The position numbers and the translations under genes are program-made. A stretch of 44,773 nucleotides of DNA. Origin: JBBIJR01 sp037445875 (GTDB lineage Bacteria > CLD3 > SB21). The stretch lies in the NCBI GenBank assembly GCA_037445875.1, contig JBBIJR010000024.1, positions 1-44,773 of the forward strand, in the 5' to 3' direction. This document shows, piece by piece, positions 32,124 to 40,651 of the stretch (its first letter is position 1; each line of letters opens with the position of its first letter). Under the pieces are notes generated by a model. That model had not been told where the DNA came from and did no database searches. It was given only the letters and a program-made list of their open reading frames with translations.

Positions 32124-33470
32124 TCATTTCGCGAACAGGGCGATTCGATTGGTGTTGGTTCCTTTCCGGTTATTGTCAATTCCCCAGATGTGGGCGGTCT
32201 TTGTAAAAGACTGCCGATTGACCATAATGCCGATACAGTTGAAGCCTGCGGCCAGTCCGCACGGAACGACATATTCCTCCAGCCGGACCTTTCCTCCTCG
32301 AACCTCACCGACTTCGAACGCAACGAACCCGCCCGGTCGCGTGATTCGATAAAGTTCGTGGAACACTTCCCGCATCACGGCACACCAGTCCTCGAGACGC
32401 CGGCACATGGTCAGGGACCGGTCGATTTCTGATGCATCCAGGTGGTTGAACCAACATCGAAGCCAGTTGTCGTCCGCGTATTGGACAACATCGAGGAACG
32501 GCGGTGACGTTACCGTCAGGTGAACGGACGACCCGCGAATCCCGGGAGTGGAGCGCGCATCCCCCGTCAGGAAGACCGCGGCCGGGGCCACCGCCCGCAG
32601 GTTCTCTAATTGCCGCCCGGTGACGTTTTTCAGCAATGACCGGCTCTTCTTCAGTATGACGTCCCGTGTGTCTCTGTATTCGGGGGTCTGGTTGCGCTGC
32701 AGATTGATCTTTCTCTGTTTATCGGCCGACATCGCCTGATTGGGCGGCAGCGAATAGACAGAGAAGAAGCCTTTTGAATGCCCGGTCAGTCTGTTAGTCG
32801 CCACCATTCGAATCCAGCGGTCGACCGCGTCCTCGTCGTTGTTCAACCGTCTTTCGCGAAGATACTCGCGTAGGGACAGGATCTCGCACAACGTTCGTCG
32901 GTGGAAGAACATCGTAAGGTCGATGTCAGCCTCCAATTCCTCAACCATTGGTATCGTGTCCAGGCGCTCCATAACTTCCGAAAGGGAAGGCGGGTGGATA
33001 CGCGGCCACGCCAGGATGGCACTGAGCGGACTGATGTCGTTTGCCACAACGTTCCGCCGGTGCAGAGCGGCCTCGACTGCGGTGGTACCCCGGCCCGCGA
33101 AAGGGTCATACACGGTGTCTCCGTCGGCCGTCAACAAATCGATGAAGAATCGTGGAAGGTGGGCCTTGAAACATGCCCGGTAGGAGATCTCATGCAAACT
33201 CGACGCCTGGCGCTGCCTGGCCGTCCAGAAGGAGTTGATGAAGACAGGGTAGTCGCGACCTCCGACGTCGAGCGCTTCAATAAGCGTCGTTCGCTCTTCA
33301 AACAATGAGTTCGACTGATCGGCATCGGTGCACGATGCTAAAGCAGAGGGAATGTCCCGGTATGTTGTTGGGTTGTTCATTACACGCTCGGCGGAGTAGG
33401 TGGAATTTATTCTCCCCACATTTCGAAACAAGGATATTCTCGATGCATCTTGAGACTTCCGCCATTTCAT
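32124..33470 (-). CDS. Solitary DNA methyltransferase (N4-cytosine or N6-adenine type)
   Basis: The protein has the S-adenosylmethionine-binding motif DPFAGRGTTAVEAAL (122-136), then NDISPLS. About 200 residues later comes the catalytic TSPPFLDVVQYADDNW (motif IV at 321-325). The TSPP form is most common in N4-cytosine methylases, though adenine is not excluded. The long insert between the motifs (SVYSLPPNQAMSADKQRKIN) probably contains the target-recognition part. No restriction endonuclease gene is near, so it is an orphan enzyme. Start is uncertain: 33470 has GAGG nearby; 33380 (MNNPTTYRDI) would remove 30 poorly conserved-looking residues. It is divergent from the membrane protein at 33541 and lies upstream of, but separate from, the Rieske operon. 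Confidence 0.85.
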   Translation of the reverse strand: MKWRKSQDASRISLFRNVGRINSTYSAERVMNNPTTYRDIPSALASCTDADQSNSLFEERTTLIEALDVGGRDYPVFINSFWTARQRQASSLHEISYRACFKAHLPRFFIDLLTADGDTVYDPFAGRGTTAVEAALHRRNVVANDISPLSAILAWPRIHPPSLSEVMERLDTIPMVEELEADIDLTMFFHRRTLCEILSLREYLRERRLNNDEDAVDRWIRMVATNRLTGHSKGFFSVYSLPPNQAMSADKQRKINLQRNQTPEYRDTRDVILKKSRSLLKNVTGRQLENLRAVAPAAVFLTGDARSTPGIRGSSVHLTVTSPPFLDVVQYADDNWLRCWFNHLDASEIDRSLTMCRRLEDWCAVMREVFHELYRITRPGGFVAFEVGEVRGGKVRLEEYVVPCGLAAGFNCIGIMVNRQSFTKTAHIWGIDNNRKGTNTNRIALFAK

Positions 33471-33540
33471 GCCTACCTCTGCCCGAACCCAACCGGACGG
33501 ACGGATTTCCCCTTGTTTTTCCTGACTCCGGAGGCTATAT

Positions 33541-34980
33541 TTGAAGCCTCAAAAATGGATATGGCACGCGATGGAAGTGCAGGAAGCAGTCAGGCTTCTT
33601 GAGCGGAAGTTCAAGAATTTCAAAGGGGCATTCACGCTGAACGACGCAGCGACGGCCACGGGACTCGCCGTAGAGCAGGCACGCGAAGCCCTGGATGCGA
33701 TGATGTCGAAGTACATCTGTGCGCTCAAAGTGACCGAAAACGGAGATCTCATCTATTCGTTCGGTCCATCGCTTCGCCGAAGAGGACGGAAGACATTCGG
33801 TGAAATCGTGGAGGAGGTTGCGGACTGGGCCTGGCGCGTTTTCAAGGTGATGTTCAAAGTATGGATAACGGTCACTTTGGTTGTGTATTTTGTGATTTTT
33901 CTGGTTCTGTTGATCGCCTTGATTGTGGCGGCATCCTCGCGGGGCGGCGACCGAAAATCTTCAATCCGGCTGGACGGGGTTTTCCGGGCTTTTTTCTCTC
34001 TCTTTCAATGGCACACGGTGACCTCGACGATGGCCTATCGTACGGACCGCCAGGGATATCGATACCGGGCGTACGAACCGCGTACCAGCCCGATCCGGGA
34101 GAACAAGAAAAGTTTCGTTGCTTCGGTCTATGACTTCGTCTTCGGGCCGACGCGGGTCGAAATCGATCCGTTGGCCAATCAGAAGGAGGTAGCTGCCTAC
34201 CTTCGCAAAGAAAAAGGCGTGGTGACGCCGGCTGAGCTTGTTGCTCTCGCAGGATGGAGATTCGATGAAGCGGATCGATTCCTGTCCGACTGCCTCGTGC
34301 GTTTTCAGGGTGATCCGGTCATCGCAGAGAGCGGTGTGGTCTATGGTAAGTTCGACCAGATCACTCGAAGTGCGGGCGACGCCGAGGACGGGAAGATCGA
34401 GTACTTCTGGGACGAGTACGAGCCGGACTATGAAATCACCGGCAACACAACCGGACGGAACGCGGGCATAATATTCATGAACGTGTTCAACCTGGCTTTT
34501 GCGTCGCTGGTCGTTGCCGCATCGATGGATCCGAGTGTGTCCCCGCAGGGTTCTCTCGAGCCGTGGGTCGTCTCCGTGCTGGGATTTGTCCCGATGACGT
34601 TTTCCTTGCTGTTCTTCCTGATTCCCGTCGTGAGGATTTTCCGCGTTTCGGCGCTGCGGGCCAGACGAACGAAGACGAACATTCGCAAGCGGGTGATGCG
34701 CGCGGTCTTTAACACTGCGGGTCAGGCGGTGACGCTCGAGGAAGCCGTAGAGAAAGTCAATGCCGGAGCATCCGAACAGAAACTCGCGCCCGAGTTGGTC
34801 AAGAGTGCTTTGGAGGAGATGCTGAGGGATTACGAGGGCGAAATCGTTCTCGATCCCCGGGGCAGGTCGAAGTACTCGTTCCCGCGCGTAGAACGGGAAC
34901 TCGATGAAGCCGGAAAGGTCCGCGAATCCAGGGTCCTGGACAAAGATCTGGGCAAGGTGCTGTACGATTCACAAAACTGA
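33541..34980 (+). CDS. Membrane protein with three winged-helix-like modules, unknown function
   Basis: The 479-residue protein contains three similar ~60-residue modules, at about 12-75, 211-271 and 381-448. Each has helices with a 'VT-L/TL-x-E/D-A' turn and ends in an aromatic strand: LIYSFG, VVYGKF, KYSFP. This is the look of winged helix-turn-helix domains. Between them lie one hydrophobic segment (108-131) and a pair (309-328, 342-364). I know no function for it. The start is TTG at 33541: GGAGG at 33530-33534 is spaced 6 bases from it, whereas the ATG at 33571 has no ribosome binding site and would cut close to the first module. It probably forms an operon with the small basic-tailed protein 10 bases downstream. 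Confidence 0.72.
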   Translation: MKPQKWIWHAMEVQEAVRLLERKFKNFKGAFTLNDAATATGLAVEQAREALDAMMSKYICALKVTENGDLIYSFGPSLRRRGRKTFGEIVEEVADWAWRVFKVMFKVWITVTLVVYFVIFLVLLIALIVAASSRGGDRKSSIRLDGVFRAFFSLFQWHTVTSTMAYRTDRQGYRYRAYEPRTSPIRENKKSFVASVYDFVFGPTRVEIDPLANQKEVAAYLRKEKGVVTPAELVALAGWRFDEADRFLSDCLVRFQGDPVIAESGVVYGKFDQITRSAGDAEDGKIEYFWDEYEPDYEITGNTTGRNAGIIFMNVFNLAFASLVVAASMDPSVSPQGSLEPWVVSVLGFVPMTFSLLFFLIPVVRIFRVSALRARRTKTNIRKRVMRAVFNTAGQAVTLEEAVEKVNAGASEQKLAPELVKSALEEMLRDYEGEIVLDPRGRSKYSFPRVERELDEAGKVRESRVLDKDLGKVLYDSQN

Positions 34981-34990
34981 TTGGAGGGGT

Positions 34991-35590
34991 ATGAAGAGAA
35001 GAGCGGCCGGGCGAGGGAGAGGACGTGCAAAGCGCTCGGCGTCCTCCAGGGGTCGGGGCAATCGCCGCCCGGCTCCGGGAACCGTCAAAGCCCCCAGGGC
35101 ATCGAAGCGTGTGCGTAAGCGCACACGGCAACCTTCCCGGCAGGCGTCAAAACCGTACATACTTGCGCGTGCCGATGTAGAAAAGATCGCCCGCAGCCTG
35201 GGTGTGGAAGTACAGGATTTCGGCAATCACTACCGGCTGTATCTCGAGAATCCCTCGGAGAACCGCCGCCTGACGCTGGAAGTGTATCCGGATATTCCCA
35301 TCGGGAGGCGTCGGGGCTCGCTCGTCACCGTATACACACCGAACGCACACTTGCAATTGCATTTTTGCTCGGGTTACGTGATCAGCGAAATGCTCGGTGA
35401 AGTGACGTTTGTGGGTACCGAGCGTGGAAAATTATCCGGTTTGATCATCGAGAAGGGCGCCGCGTGTTCCCTCTATGCCAATGTCGACACCGGTTTGCTC
35501 TCCGGAGACATCACCCAGCTGGGTCCCGAGGTCATGCTGTCCGGCATTGCGCTCAGCCTGGCCGAACCGATCGTAAAGAGCGAACGGTAA
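34991..35590 (+). CDS. Protein with Arg/Lys-rich tail and beta domain, unknown function
   Basis: The 199-residue protein starts with about 55 residues very rich in Arg, Lys, Ser and Pro (KRRAAGRGRGRAKRS...), probably disordered and nucleic-acid or membrane-surface binding. A mixed alpha/beta domain follows (DVEKIARSLGVEV, HYRLYLENPSE, RLTLEVYPDIPIG, SGYVISEMLGEVTFVG, GKLSGLIIEKGAACSLY). I do not recognise the fold. GGAGGGG lies immediately before the ATG. It is 10 bases after the three-module membrane protein and likely cotranscribed with it. The basic tail together with the wing-like modules of its neighbour hints at a DNA- or RNA-linked membrane function, but this is speculation. Confidence 0.65.
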   Translation: MKRRAAGRGRGRAKRSASSRGRGNRRPAPGTVKAPRASKRVRKRTRQPSRQASKPYILARADVEKIARSLGVEVQDFGNHYRLYLENPSENRRLTLEVYPDIPIGRRRGSLVTVYTPNAHLQLHFCSGYVISEMLGEVTFVGTERGKLSGLIIEKGAACSLYANVDTGLLSGDITQLGPEVMLSGIALSLAEPIVKSER

Positions 35591-35618
35591 CCCGAAAGTT
35601 CGATGATCTCTGGACAGG

Positions 35619-35644
35619 ACCGTCAGGCAGGACCTGCCGACGGT
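35619..35644. repeat. Strong hairpin in the leader of miaB
   Basis: ACCGTC/GACGGT and GGCAG/CTGCC arms form an 11-bp stem with one bulged A and a GAC loop, ending 17 bases before the miaB ATG. There is no U-run, so it is not a Rho-independent terminator. It could be a 5' leader structure or an mRNA-stabilising element between the two transcription units. Confidence 0.5.
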
Positions 35645-35661
35645 AGACAAGCAAGAGCATC

Positions 35662-37119
35662 ATGAGTACGCTGCAAGACGAAATACAGGCACTCCACGAT
35701 TTTGAAGGCCTTCGCTCGCTGGACTCCACGCAGAGGAAACTCGTATACATCGAGACGTACGGATGTCAGATGAACGTATACGATAGCGAACTCGTCGCGC
35801 GAATTATGAAAGGTCTCCGGTATGAGTTGACCGAGGAGCCGGAATCGGCGGATGCGATCTTCCTGAATACGTGCGCCATCCGGGAAAATGCCGAGCAGCG
35901 TGTTTGGGGGCAGCTCACCCGGTTCAAGAAACTTAAGGAAAAGAAACCCGATCTGGTGATTGGCGTGTTGGGCTGTATGGCCAAGCATCTCGAAGAGGAG
36001 ATCCACAAGAAGCGGCCCTATGTCAACGTGGTCCTCGGCCCCGACTCGTATCGCCGCCTTCCCGGCCTGCTCATGGAACGGAACACGCCGGAATTGCACC
36101 AGATCAGAATCGGCGCCCCGCCGGATGACGATTTCAGCCTGTCTGAATACCGCGATGTTCAGGTGCTGCCGCTCCAGATGGACACGAGGTTGTCGCGAAC
36201 GGAGCTCTATGACGGTATTACCCCGCTGCGGGCCGGCGGTGCCACGGCGTGGATCTCGATCATGCGGGGCTGCGACAACTTTTGCACTTTCTGCGTCGTG
36301 CCGTTTACTCGCGGCCGGGAACGGAGCCGGCCGGTCCGGGGCATTGTGGAAGAAGCACGAAGAGCGGTCGGCGAAGGCTATTCGGAAATATGCCTCCTGG
36401 GGCAGAACGTGAATTCCTACAGGGACGAGGGACGAGATTTCGCTTTCCTGATGGAGAGAGTGAGCGAAATACCGGGGGTTCGTCGAATCCGCTTCACATC
36501 TCCTCATCCGAAAGACTTCCCGGAACACCTCCTGAAACTGATTGCCGAAAGGCCCAACGTGTGCAAGCAGATTCATATGCCGGTGCAGTCGGGCTCCAAC
36601 CGGATACTGGAGTTGATGAATCGAACCTACACGCGGGAATCCTATTTTCAGCTGATCGAGAAGACACGAAGTCTCATCCCGGACGTGGCCATTTCCACCG
36701 ACGTGATCGCAGGTTTCCCGACGGAATCGGAGGAGGATCATCACGATACGATGGACCTGTTCCGCCGCATAGAGTTCGACTCCGCTTTCACGTTCAAGTA
36801 TTCGGCCAGACTGCTGACGAAAGCGTTTGCCATGAAGGACGACGTTGCCGATGACGTCAAAGGGCGCCGCCTGCAGGAGATCATCGACCTGCAAAAGTCG
36901 ATCGGACGAAAGAAATTGGAAGCCGAGGTGGGACGAACGGTGGAGATCCTTATCGAGGGAGTCAGCCGCAAGTCCGGGGACCACTTCGCCGGCCGGACCG
37001 ACAAGGGCCAGATCGTCATCCTTCCGTGTGGGAGGTACCGCGTCGGTGAGTATGCCACCGTGAGCATTACGCGTGCAGAAGGGCATTCGCTGTTCGCTGA
37101 ACCTGCAGGCGTTGCATAG
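35662..37119 (+). CDS. miaB: tRNA-2-methylthio-N6-isopentenyladenosine synthase MiaB
   Basis: This radical-SAM methylthiotransferase adds a 2-methylthio group to isopentenyl-A37 of tRNAs reading UNN codons. The N-terminal methylthiotransferase domain has the second-cluster cysteines C35 (ETYGCQMN), C71 (NTCAIRENAEQR) and C105 (GVLGCMA). The radical-SAM cluster is C204-x3-C208-x2-C211 (RGCDNFCTFCVVPFTRGRE). A TRAM domain forms the C-terminus (VEILIEGVSRKS ... YRVGEYATVSITRA). At 485 residues it is of normal length. The ERSRP and GQNVNSY elements distinguish MiaB from the ribosomal-protein enzyme RimO and from MtaB. It lies 71 bases after the basic-tailed gene and 73 before mfd. Confidence 0.96.
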   Translation: MSTLQDEIQALHDFEGLRSLDSTQRKLVYIETYGCQMNVYDSELVARIMKGLRYELTEEPESADAIFLNTCAIRENAEQRVWGQLTRFKKLKEKKPDLVIGVLGCMAKHLEEEIHKKRPYVNVVLGPDSYRRLPGLLMERNTPELHQIRIGAPPDDDFSLSEYRDVQVLPLQMDTRLSRTELYDGITPLRAGGATAWISIMRGCDNFCTFCVVPFTRGRERSRPVRGIVEEARRAVGEGYSEICLLGQNVNSYRDEGRDFAFLMERVSEIPGVRRIRFTSPHPKDFPEHLLKLIAERPNVCKQIHMPVQSGSNRILELMNRTYTRESYFQLIEKTRSLIPDVAISTDVIAGFPTESEEDHHDTMDLFRRIEFDSAFTFKYSARLLTKAFAMKDDVADDVKGRRLQEIIDLQKSIGRKKLEAEVGRTVEILIEGVSRKSGDHFAGRTDKGQIVILPCGRYRVGEYATVSITRAEGHSLFAEPAGVA

Positions 37120-37192
37120 ACTCCGTTCTTGATGAGTCCCGACACGAGGTTGCGCGGAAGCGCATGGATGGATTTCATGCCTGATCGAATTG

Positions 37193-40100
37193 ATGCTTGA
37201 GACGCTTACCCAAACGATAGCCCACTCCACCAAGGTTCAAAGGATTCTGGAACATGTTCGAACGGGCCAGGACGTGTCCGTGACCGGCGTGGTGGGATCG
37301 TCCACCCAGGTTGTGGCAGCCGTGGTCGCACGGGCACTGTTTGAGTCCGGTCGGCAGATGGTTGTCCTTGTGCCGGAGAGCAGTACGTATGCGAGTGTCT
37401 GGGACGATCTGTCGTGCCTGTTGAGAACCTCCCCCGACGCAGAGGAAGAGGCGCCGGGAATCCTGTGCTATCCGGAGGACGAACTTCTCCCCTACGACGA
37501 GCGGGAGATGTCTGCCTCGCTCGCCGCCTTGCGTCAGCAGTGCCTCGAGAAACTCCTCTCCGGAGGTCCTGCCCTGGTTGTTACAACGGGGCGGGCATTG
37601 AGCCGGAAAGTGCCGGCTCCGGATCTGCTGCGAACGCACGAGATCGACATACGGACCGGGCAGCACCTCGATTTCGAGCGGTTCACCCTCGCCCTGAGAC
37701 AGATGGGTTTCGAACGGGAGGATGTCGTGGCGTCGGTGGGCGCGTACGCTGTTCGCGGCGGGATCGTGGACCTTTACCCGTTTTCTGCGGACACCGGCGT
37801 TCGTATCGAGTTTGACGGTAATGCCGTTGCCTCCGTGCGAAGTTTCGATCTGGTTACACAACGATCCACAGCAAAGATGGAAGGAGTCACGGTCTATCCC
37901 CGGTCCCATCAGGGATCGGCGGATCCAACCGCCAGCCTCCTGGATTATTGTGCGGGCGATGCATTGGTCGTGATCAGCGAACCGGACGTCTTTCAAGGCG
38001 TCCTTGAGGAATACTGGGAACAAATCGAAGATCGAAGAGCTCAATCGAGCGGCGACGGAGAGGGCACGGCCACGGAGCCGGGACGGCTCTACTGGACGGC
38101 TGCCCAAGTGCAGCAGCGATTGTCGGCCTTTCAACAGGCGGAGTTCTGTCGCGTCTCCTCGAAGCGCTATGCCGAGGTCGACCTGGCTGTGAAGGGCATT
38201 ACCTCGTTCAACGGGCATTTGAAATTGCTTCGCGACGAGTTGGCCCGGAGGGAACCGCACGAACAGGTCCATATCCTTTGCTCGAATGCCGGCCAGGCGG
38301 AGCGCTTGAGCGAATTGCTGGACGGCCCCGGCATTGAAGTGGGCGTGGACTACCGGATCGGCCTTGGGGAACTGCATGAAGGCTTTCAGTGGAACGAACC
38401 CCGGATCAAAGTCTGGACCGATCATCAGATATTCGGCCGGATCAAGCGCCCGCGCGTACATCGTCGATTCAAGAGTGCCCAGGCGCTGCGGCACGTCCAT
38501 GCGCTCAAACCGGGAGACTTCGTCGTGCACGTGGACCACGGGATTGGCCGCTATGCCGGCCTGGAAAAAATCACGCATGACCATACCGAAGAGTGCCTGA
38601 AGCTCGTTTACGACGGTGGCGACAAACTCTTTGTCCCACTGGAACATTTCAAGCGCGTTCAGAAATACTCCGCGGAGGAGGGCGTCAGTCCCAAGCTGAA
38701 CAAGCTCGGCTCGACGGACTGGGGACGTCTCAAGGCGCGCACCAAAAAAAGCATCAAGGACATTGCCCACGACTTGATCAAACTCTATGCAGAAAGAAAA
38801 AGTCGCGAGGGACACCGGTTCCCGACCGATACCCATCTGCAATATCAGATGGAAGCTTCCTTCGAATTCGAGGATACTCCGGACCAGACCAAGGTAACGG
38901 AGGAAATCAAGAAGGACATGGAATCGGAAACACCGATGGATCGGCTCGTGTGCGGTGACGTCGGATACGGAAAGACGGAAGTAGCCGTCCGGGCGGCTTT
39001 CAAATCCGTATTGGACAGCAAACAGGTGGCCGTGCTCGTTCCCACGACGATCCTCGCGGACCAGCACTTCGAAACGTTCTCCAACCGCCTCAGGGAGTTT
39101 CCCGTTCGCGTGGACGTCCTGTCCAGATTCCGGACGGCGAAGGAACAGAAAGACATCCTGCACAGGGCGCAATCCGGGGCCATCGATATCCTGATCGGGA
39201 CGCATCGGCTTTTGTCCAGGGACGTCGCGTTCAAGGACCTTGGACTGTTGATCATAGACGAGGAACAGCGTTTCGGCGTCGCGCATAAGGAGAAACTCCG
39301 GCAGCTGCGGGCGACCGTCGACACCCTGACGCTGACGGCCACACCGATCCCGCGAACGCTGCATTTCTCCCTGATGGGCGGCCGGGATCTGTCCCTGATC
39401 CAGACGCCTCCTCACGACCGCCTTCCGATCAAGACGGAAATCACCCAATTCAACGAAGATCTCGTCCACCACGCGATCACGCAGGAACTGGACCGCGGTG
39501 GACAGGTATACTTCGTCCACAATCGCATCCAGACCATTGAGCGAGTCGCGGCGATGCTGCACGAAATCGTTCCACGTGCGCGGCTGGCCATTGTGCATGG
39601 CCAGATGGCCGCCGCCAAGATCGAGAACGTCCTTCATGACTTCATGAAGCGCAAATACGACGTGCTGATCGCCACCGCTATCATCGAGAACGGCATCGAT
39701 ATTCCGAACGTGAACACGATCCTTGTGGATCAGGCTCACCATTTTGGGCTCGCCCAATTGTACCAACTCCGCGGTCGCGTGGGACGGTCCAACCGGCAGG
39801 CCTACTGCTACTTGCTGACCACGCCCTTCAGCAGCATGCCCGCGGACGCCCTGGCCAAAATGCAGGCGATTGAGGAGTTCAGCGACCTTGGTTCGGGCTT
39901 CCTCATCGCCATGCGCGATCTCGAGATACGCGGGGCCGGCAATCTGCTCGGTGCGGAGCAAAGCGGATTTGTGAATGCGGTGGGATTCGAACTGTATTGT
40001 CAGATTCTCCATGAAGCGGTTTCCGAAGTCCGGAAAGAGCGAGACATCGTTGACCGTACGGAGGTTCTGAAAGAACCGACCCTCGAAGTACATATCGAGG

Positions 40101-40636
40101 CCTTCTTCGACACGTACATCCCGGACCGGTTCGTGAACGTTCCGTCCGAGAGGGTGCGCATTTACAAGCAGCTGTCTGAAGTAAGCCGGTCGGATACCCT
40201 CATCGAGATTGAACAGGAACTGGCGGATCGGTTCGGTCCCTTGCCGGACGAGGTTCGGCATTTGCTTCGACTCGTGGAGATCAAGCTACTGGCCGCATCG
40301 TACGGATTCGACACCGTACGAATCCAACGTGATCGGGCCGTCTTCGAGTTGTCAGCCCGTGTTCTCAACGAACGTTTCTCGGCAGAGATCATGCGGTCCA
40401 GGCTGGAAGCGATACTGGAGAGTCGGTCGAACCTGCGGCTCGTGCAAGACAAGAAATCGTTGAAAGTCCTGCTTGGGTATCCATGGTACGATGTCCAAAA
40501 AAACCAGCCGCTGGACAATCGTCCGCCAGTTCCCGAGCGCGCGGTGCTCGAGTGGTGCAAGGAATGGCTGCACGGTTTGGTCGGAATGACGGACGGATCG
40601 CAATTGCACGAGCGGCCCGTGCAGGAGCCTGCTTGA
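37193..40636 (+). CDS. mfd: Transcription-repair coupling factor Mfd
   Basis: This translocase removes stalled RNA polymerase at DNA lesions and recruits UvrA. The 1147-residue protein has the UvrB-like N-terminal modules (CYPEDELLPYDERE, GAYAVRGGIVDLYPF). The RNA-polymerase-interacting region follows (FVVHVDHGIGRYAGLEKI, LFVPLEHFKRVQKY), then the SF2 motor: Walker A GDVGYGKTE with K594, DEEQ at 689-692, TATPIPRTL, and motif VI QLRGRVGRS. The C-terminal TRCF domain (PSERVRIYKQLSE, LADRFGPLP) completes it. ATG 37193 directly follows a possible TTG at 37190; neither has a clear ribosome binding site. It is followed after 15 bases by a parvulin-like lipoprotein gene. Confidence 0.97.
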   Translation: MLETLTQTIAHSTKVQRILEHVRTGQDVSVTGVVGSSTQVVAAVVARALFESGRQMVVLVPESSTYASVWDDLSCLLRTSPDAEEEAPGILCYPEDELLPYDEREMSASLAALRQQCLEKLLSGGPALVVTTGRALSRKVPAPDLLRTHEIDIRTGQHLDFERFTLALRQMGFEREDVVASVGAYAVRGGIVDLYPFSADTGVRIEFDGNAVASVRSFDLVTQRSTAKMEGVTVYPRSHQGSADPTASLLDYCAGDALVVISEPDVFQGVLEEYWEQIEDRRAQSSGDGEGTATEPGRLYWTAAQVQQRLSAFQQAEFCRVSSKRYAEVDLAVKGITSFNGHLKLLRDELARREPHEQVHILCSNAGQAERLSELLDGPGIEVGVDYRIGLGELHEGFQWNEPRIKVWTDHQIFGRIKRPRVHRRFKSAQALRHVHALKPGDFVVHVDHGIGRYAGLEKITHDHTEECLKLVYDGGDKLFVPLEHFKRVQKYSAEEGVSPKLNKLGSTDWGRLKARTKKSIKDIAHDLIKLYAERKSREGHRFPTDTHLQYQMEASFEFEDTPDQTKVTEEIKKDMESETPMDRLVCGDVGYGKTEVAVRAAFKSVLDSKQVAVLVPTTILADQHFETFSNRLREFPVRVDVLSRFRTAKEQKDILHRAQSGAIDILIGTHRLLSRDVAFKDLGLLIIDEEQRFGVAHKEKLRQLRATVDTLTLTATPIPRTLHFSLMGGRDLSLIQTPPHDRLPIKTEITQFNEDLVHHAITQELDRGGQVYFVHNRIQTIERVAAMLHEIVPRARLAIVHGQMAAAKIENVLHDFMKRKYDVLIATAIIENGIDIPNVNTILVDQAHHFGLAQLYQLRGRVGRSNRQAYCYLLTTPFSSMPADALAKMQAIEEFSDLGSGFLIAMRDLEIRGAGNLLGAEQSGFVNAVGFELYCQILHEAVSEVRKERDIVDRTEVLKEPTLEVHIEAFFDTYIPDRFVNVPSERVRIYKQLSEVSRSDTLIEIEQELADRFGPLPDEVRHLLRLVEIKLLAASYGFDTVRIQRDRAVFELSARVLNERFSAEIMRSRLEAILESRSNLRLVQDKKSLKVLLGYPWYDVQKNQPLDNRPPVPERAVLEWCKEWLHGLVGMTDGSQLHERPVQEPA

Positions 40637-40651
40637 AATGGAGCGAGTAAG

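Noticed and set aside
35623..37233. A 536-codon minus-strand open frame opposite miaB
   Set aside because: MiaB on the plus strand has all catalytic cysteines; the antisense frame has no family signature.
37175..40261. A 1028-codon open frame on the minus strand, antisense to mfd
   Set aside because: It lies entirely opposite a clear Mfd protein, has no recognisable domain and a composition typical of an antisense shadow in GC-rich coding DNA.
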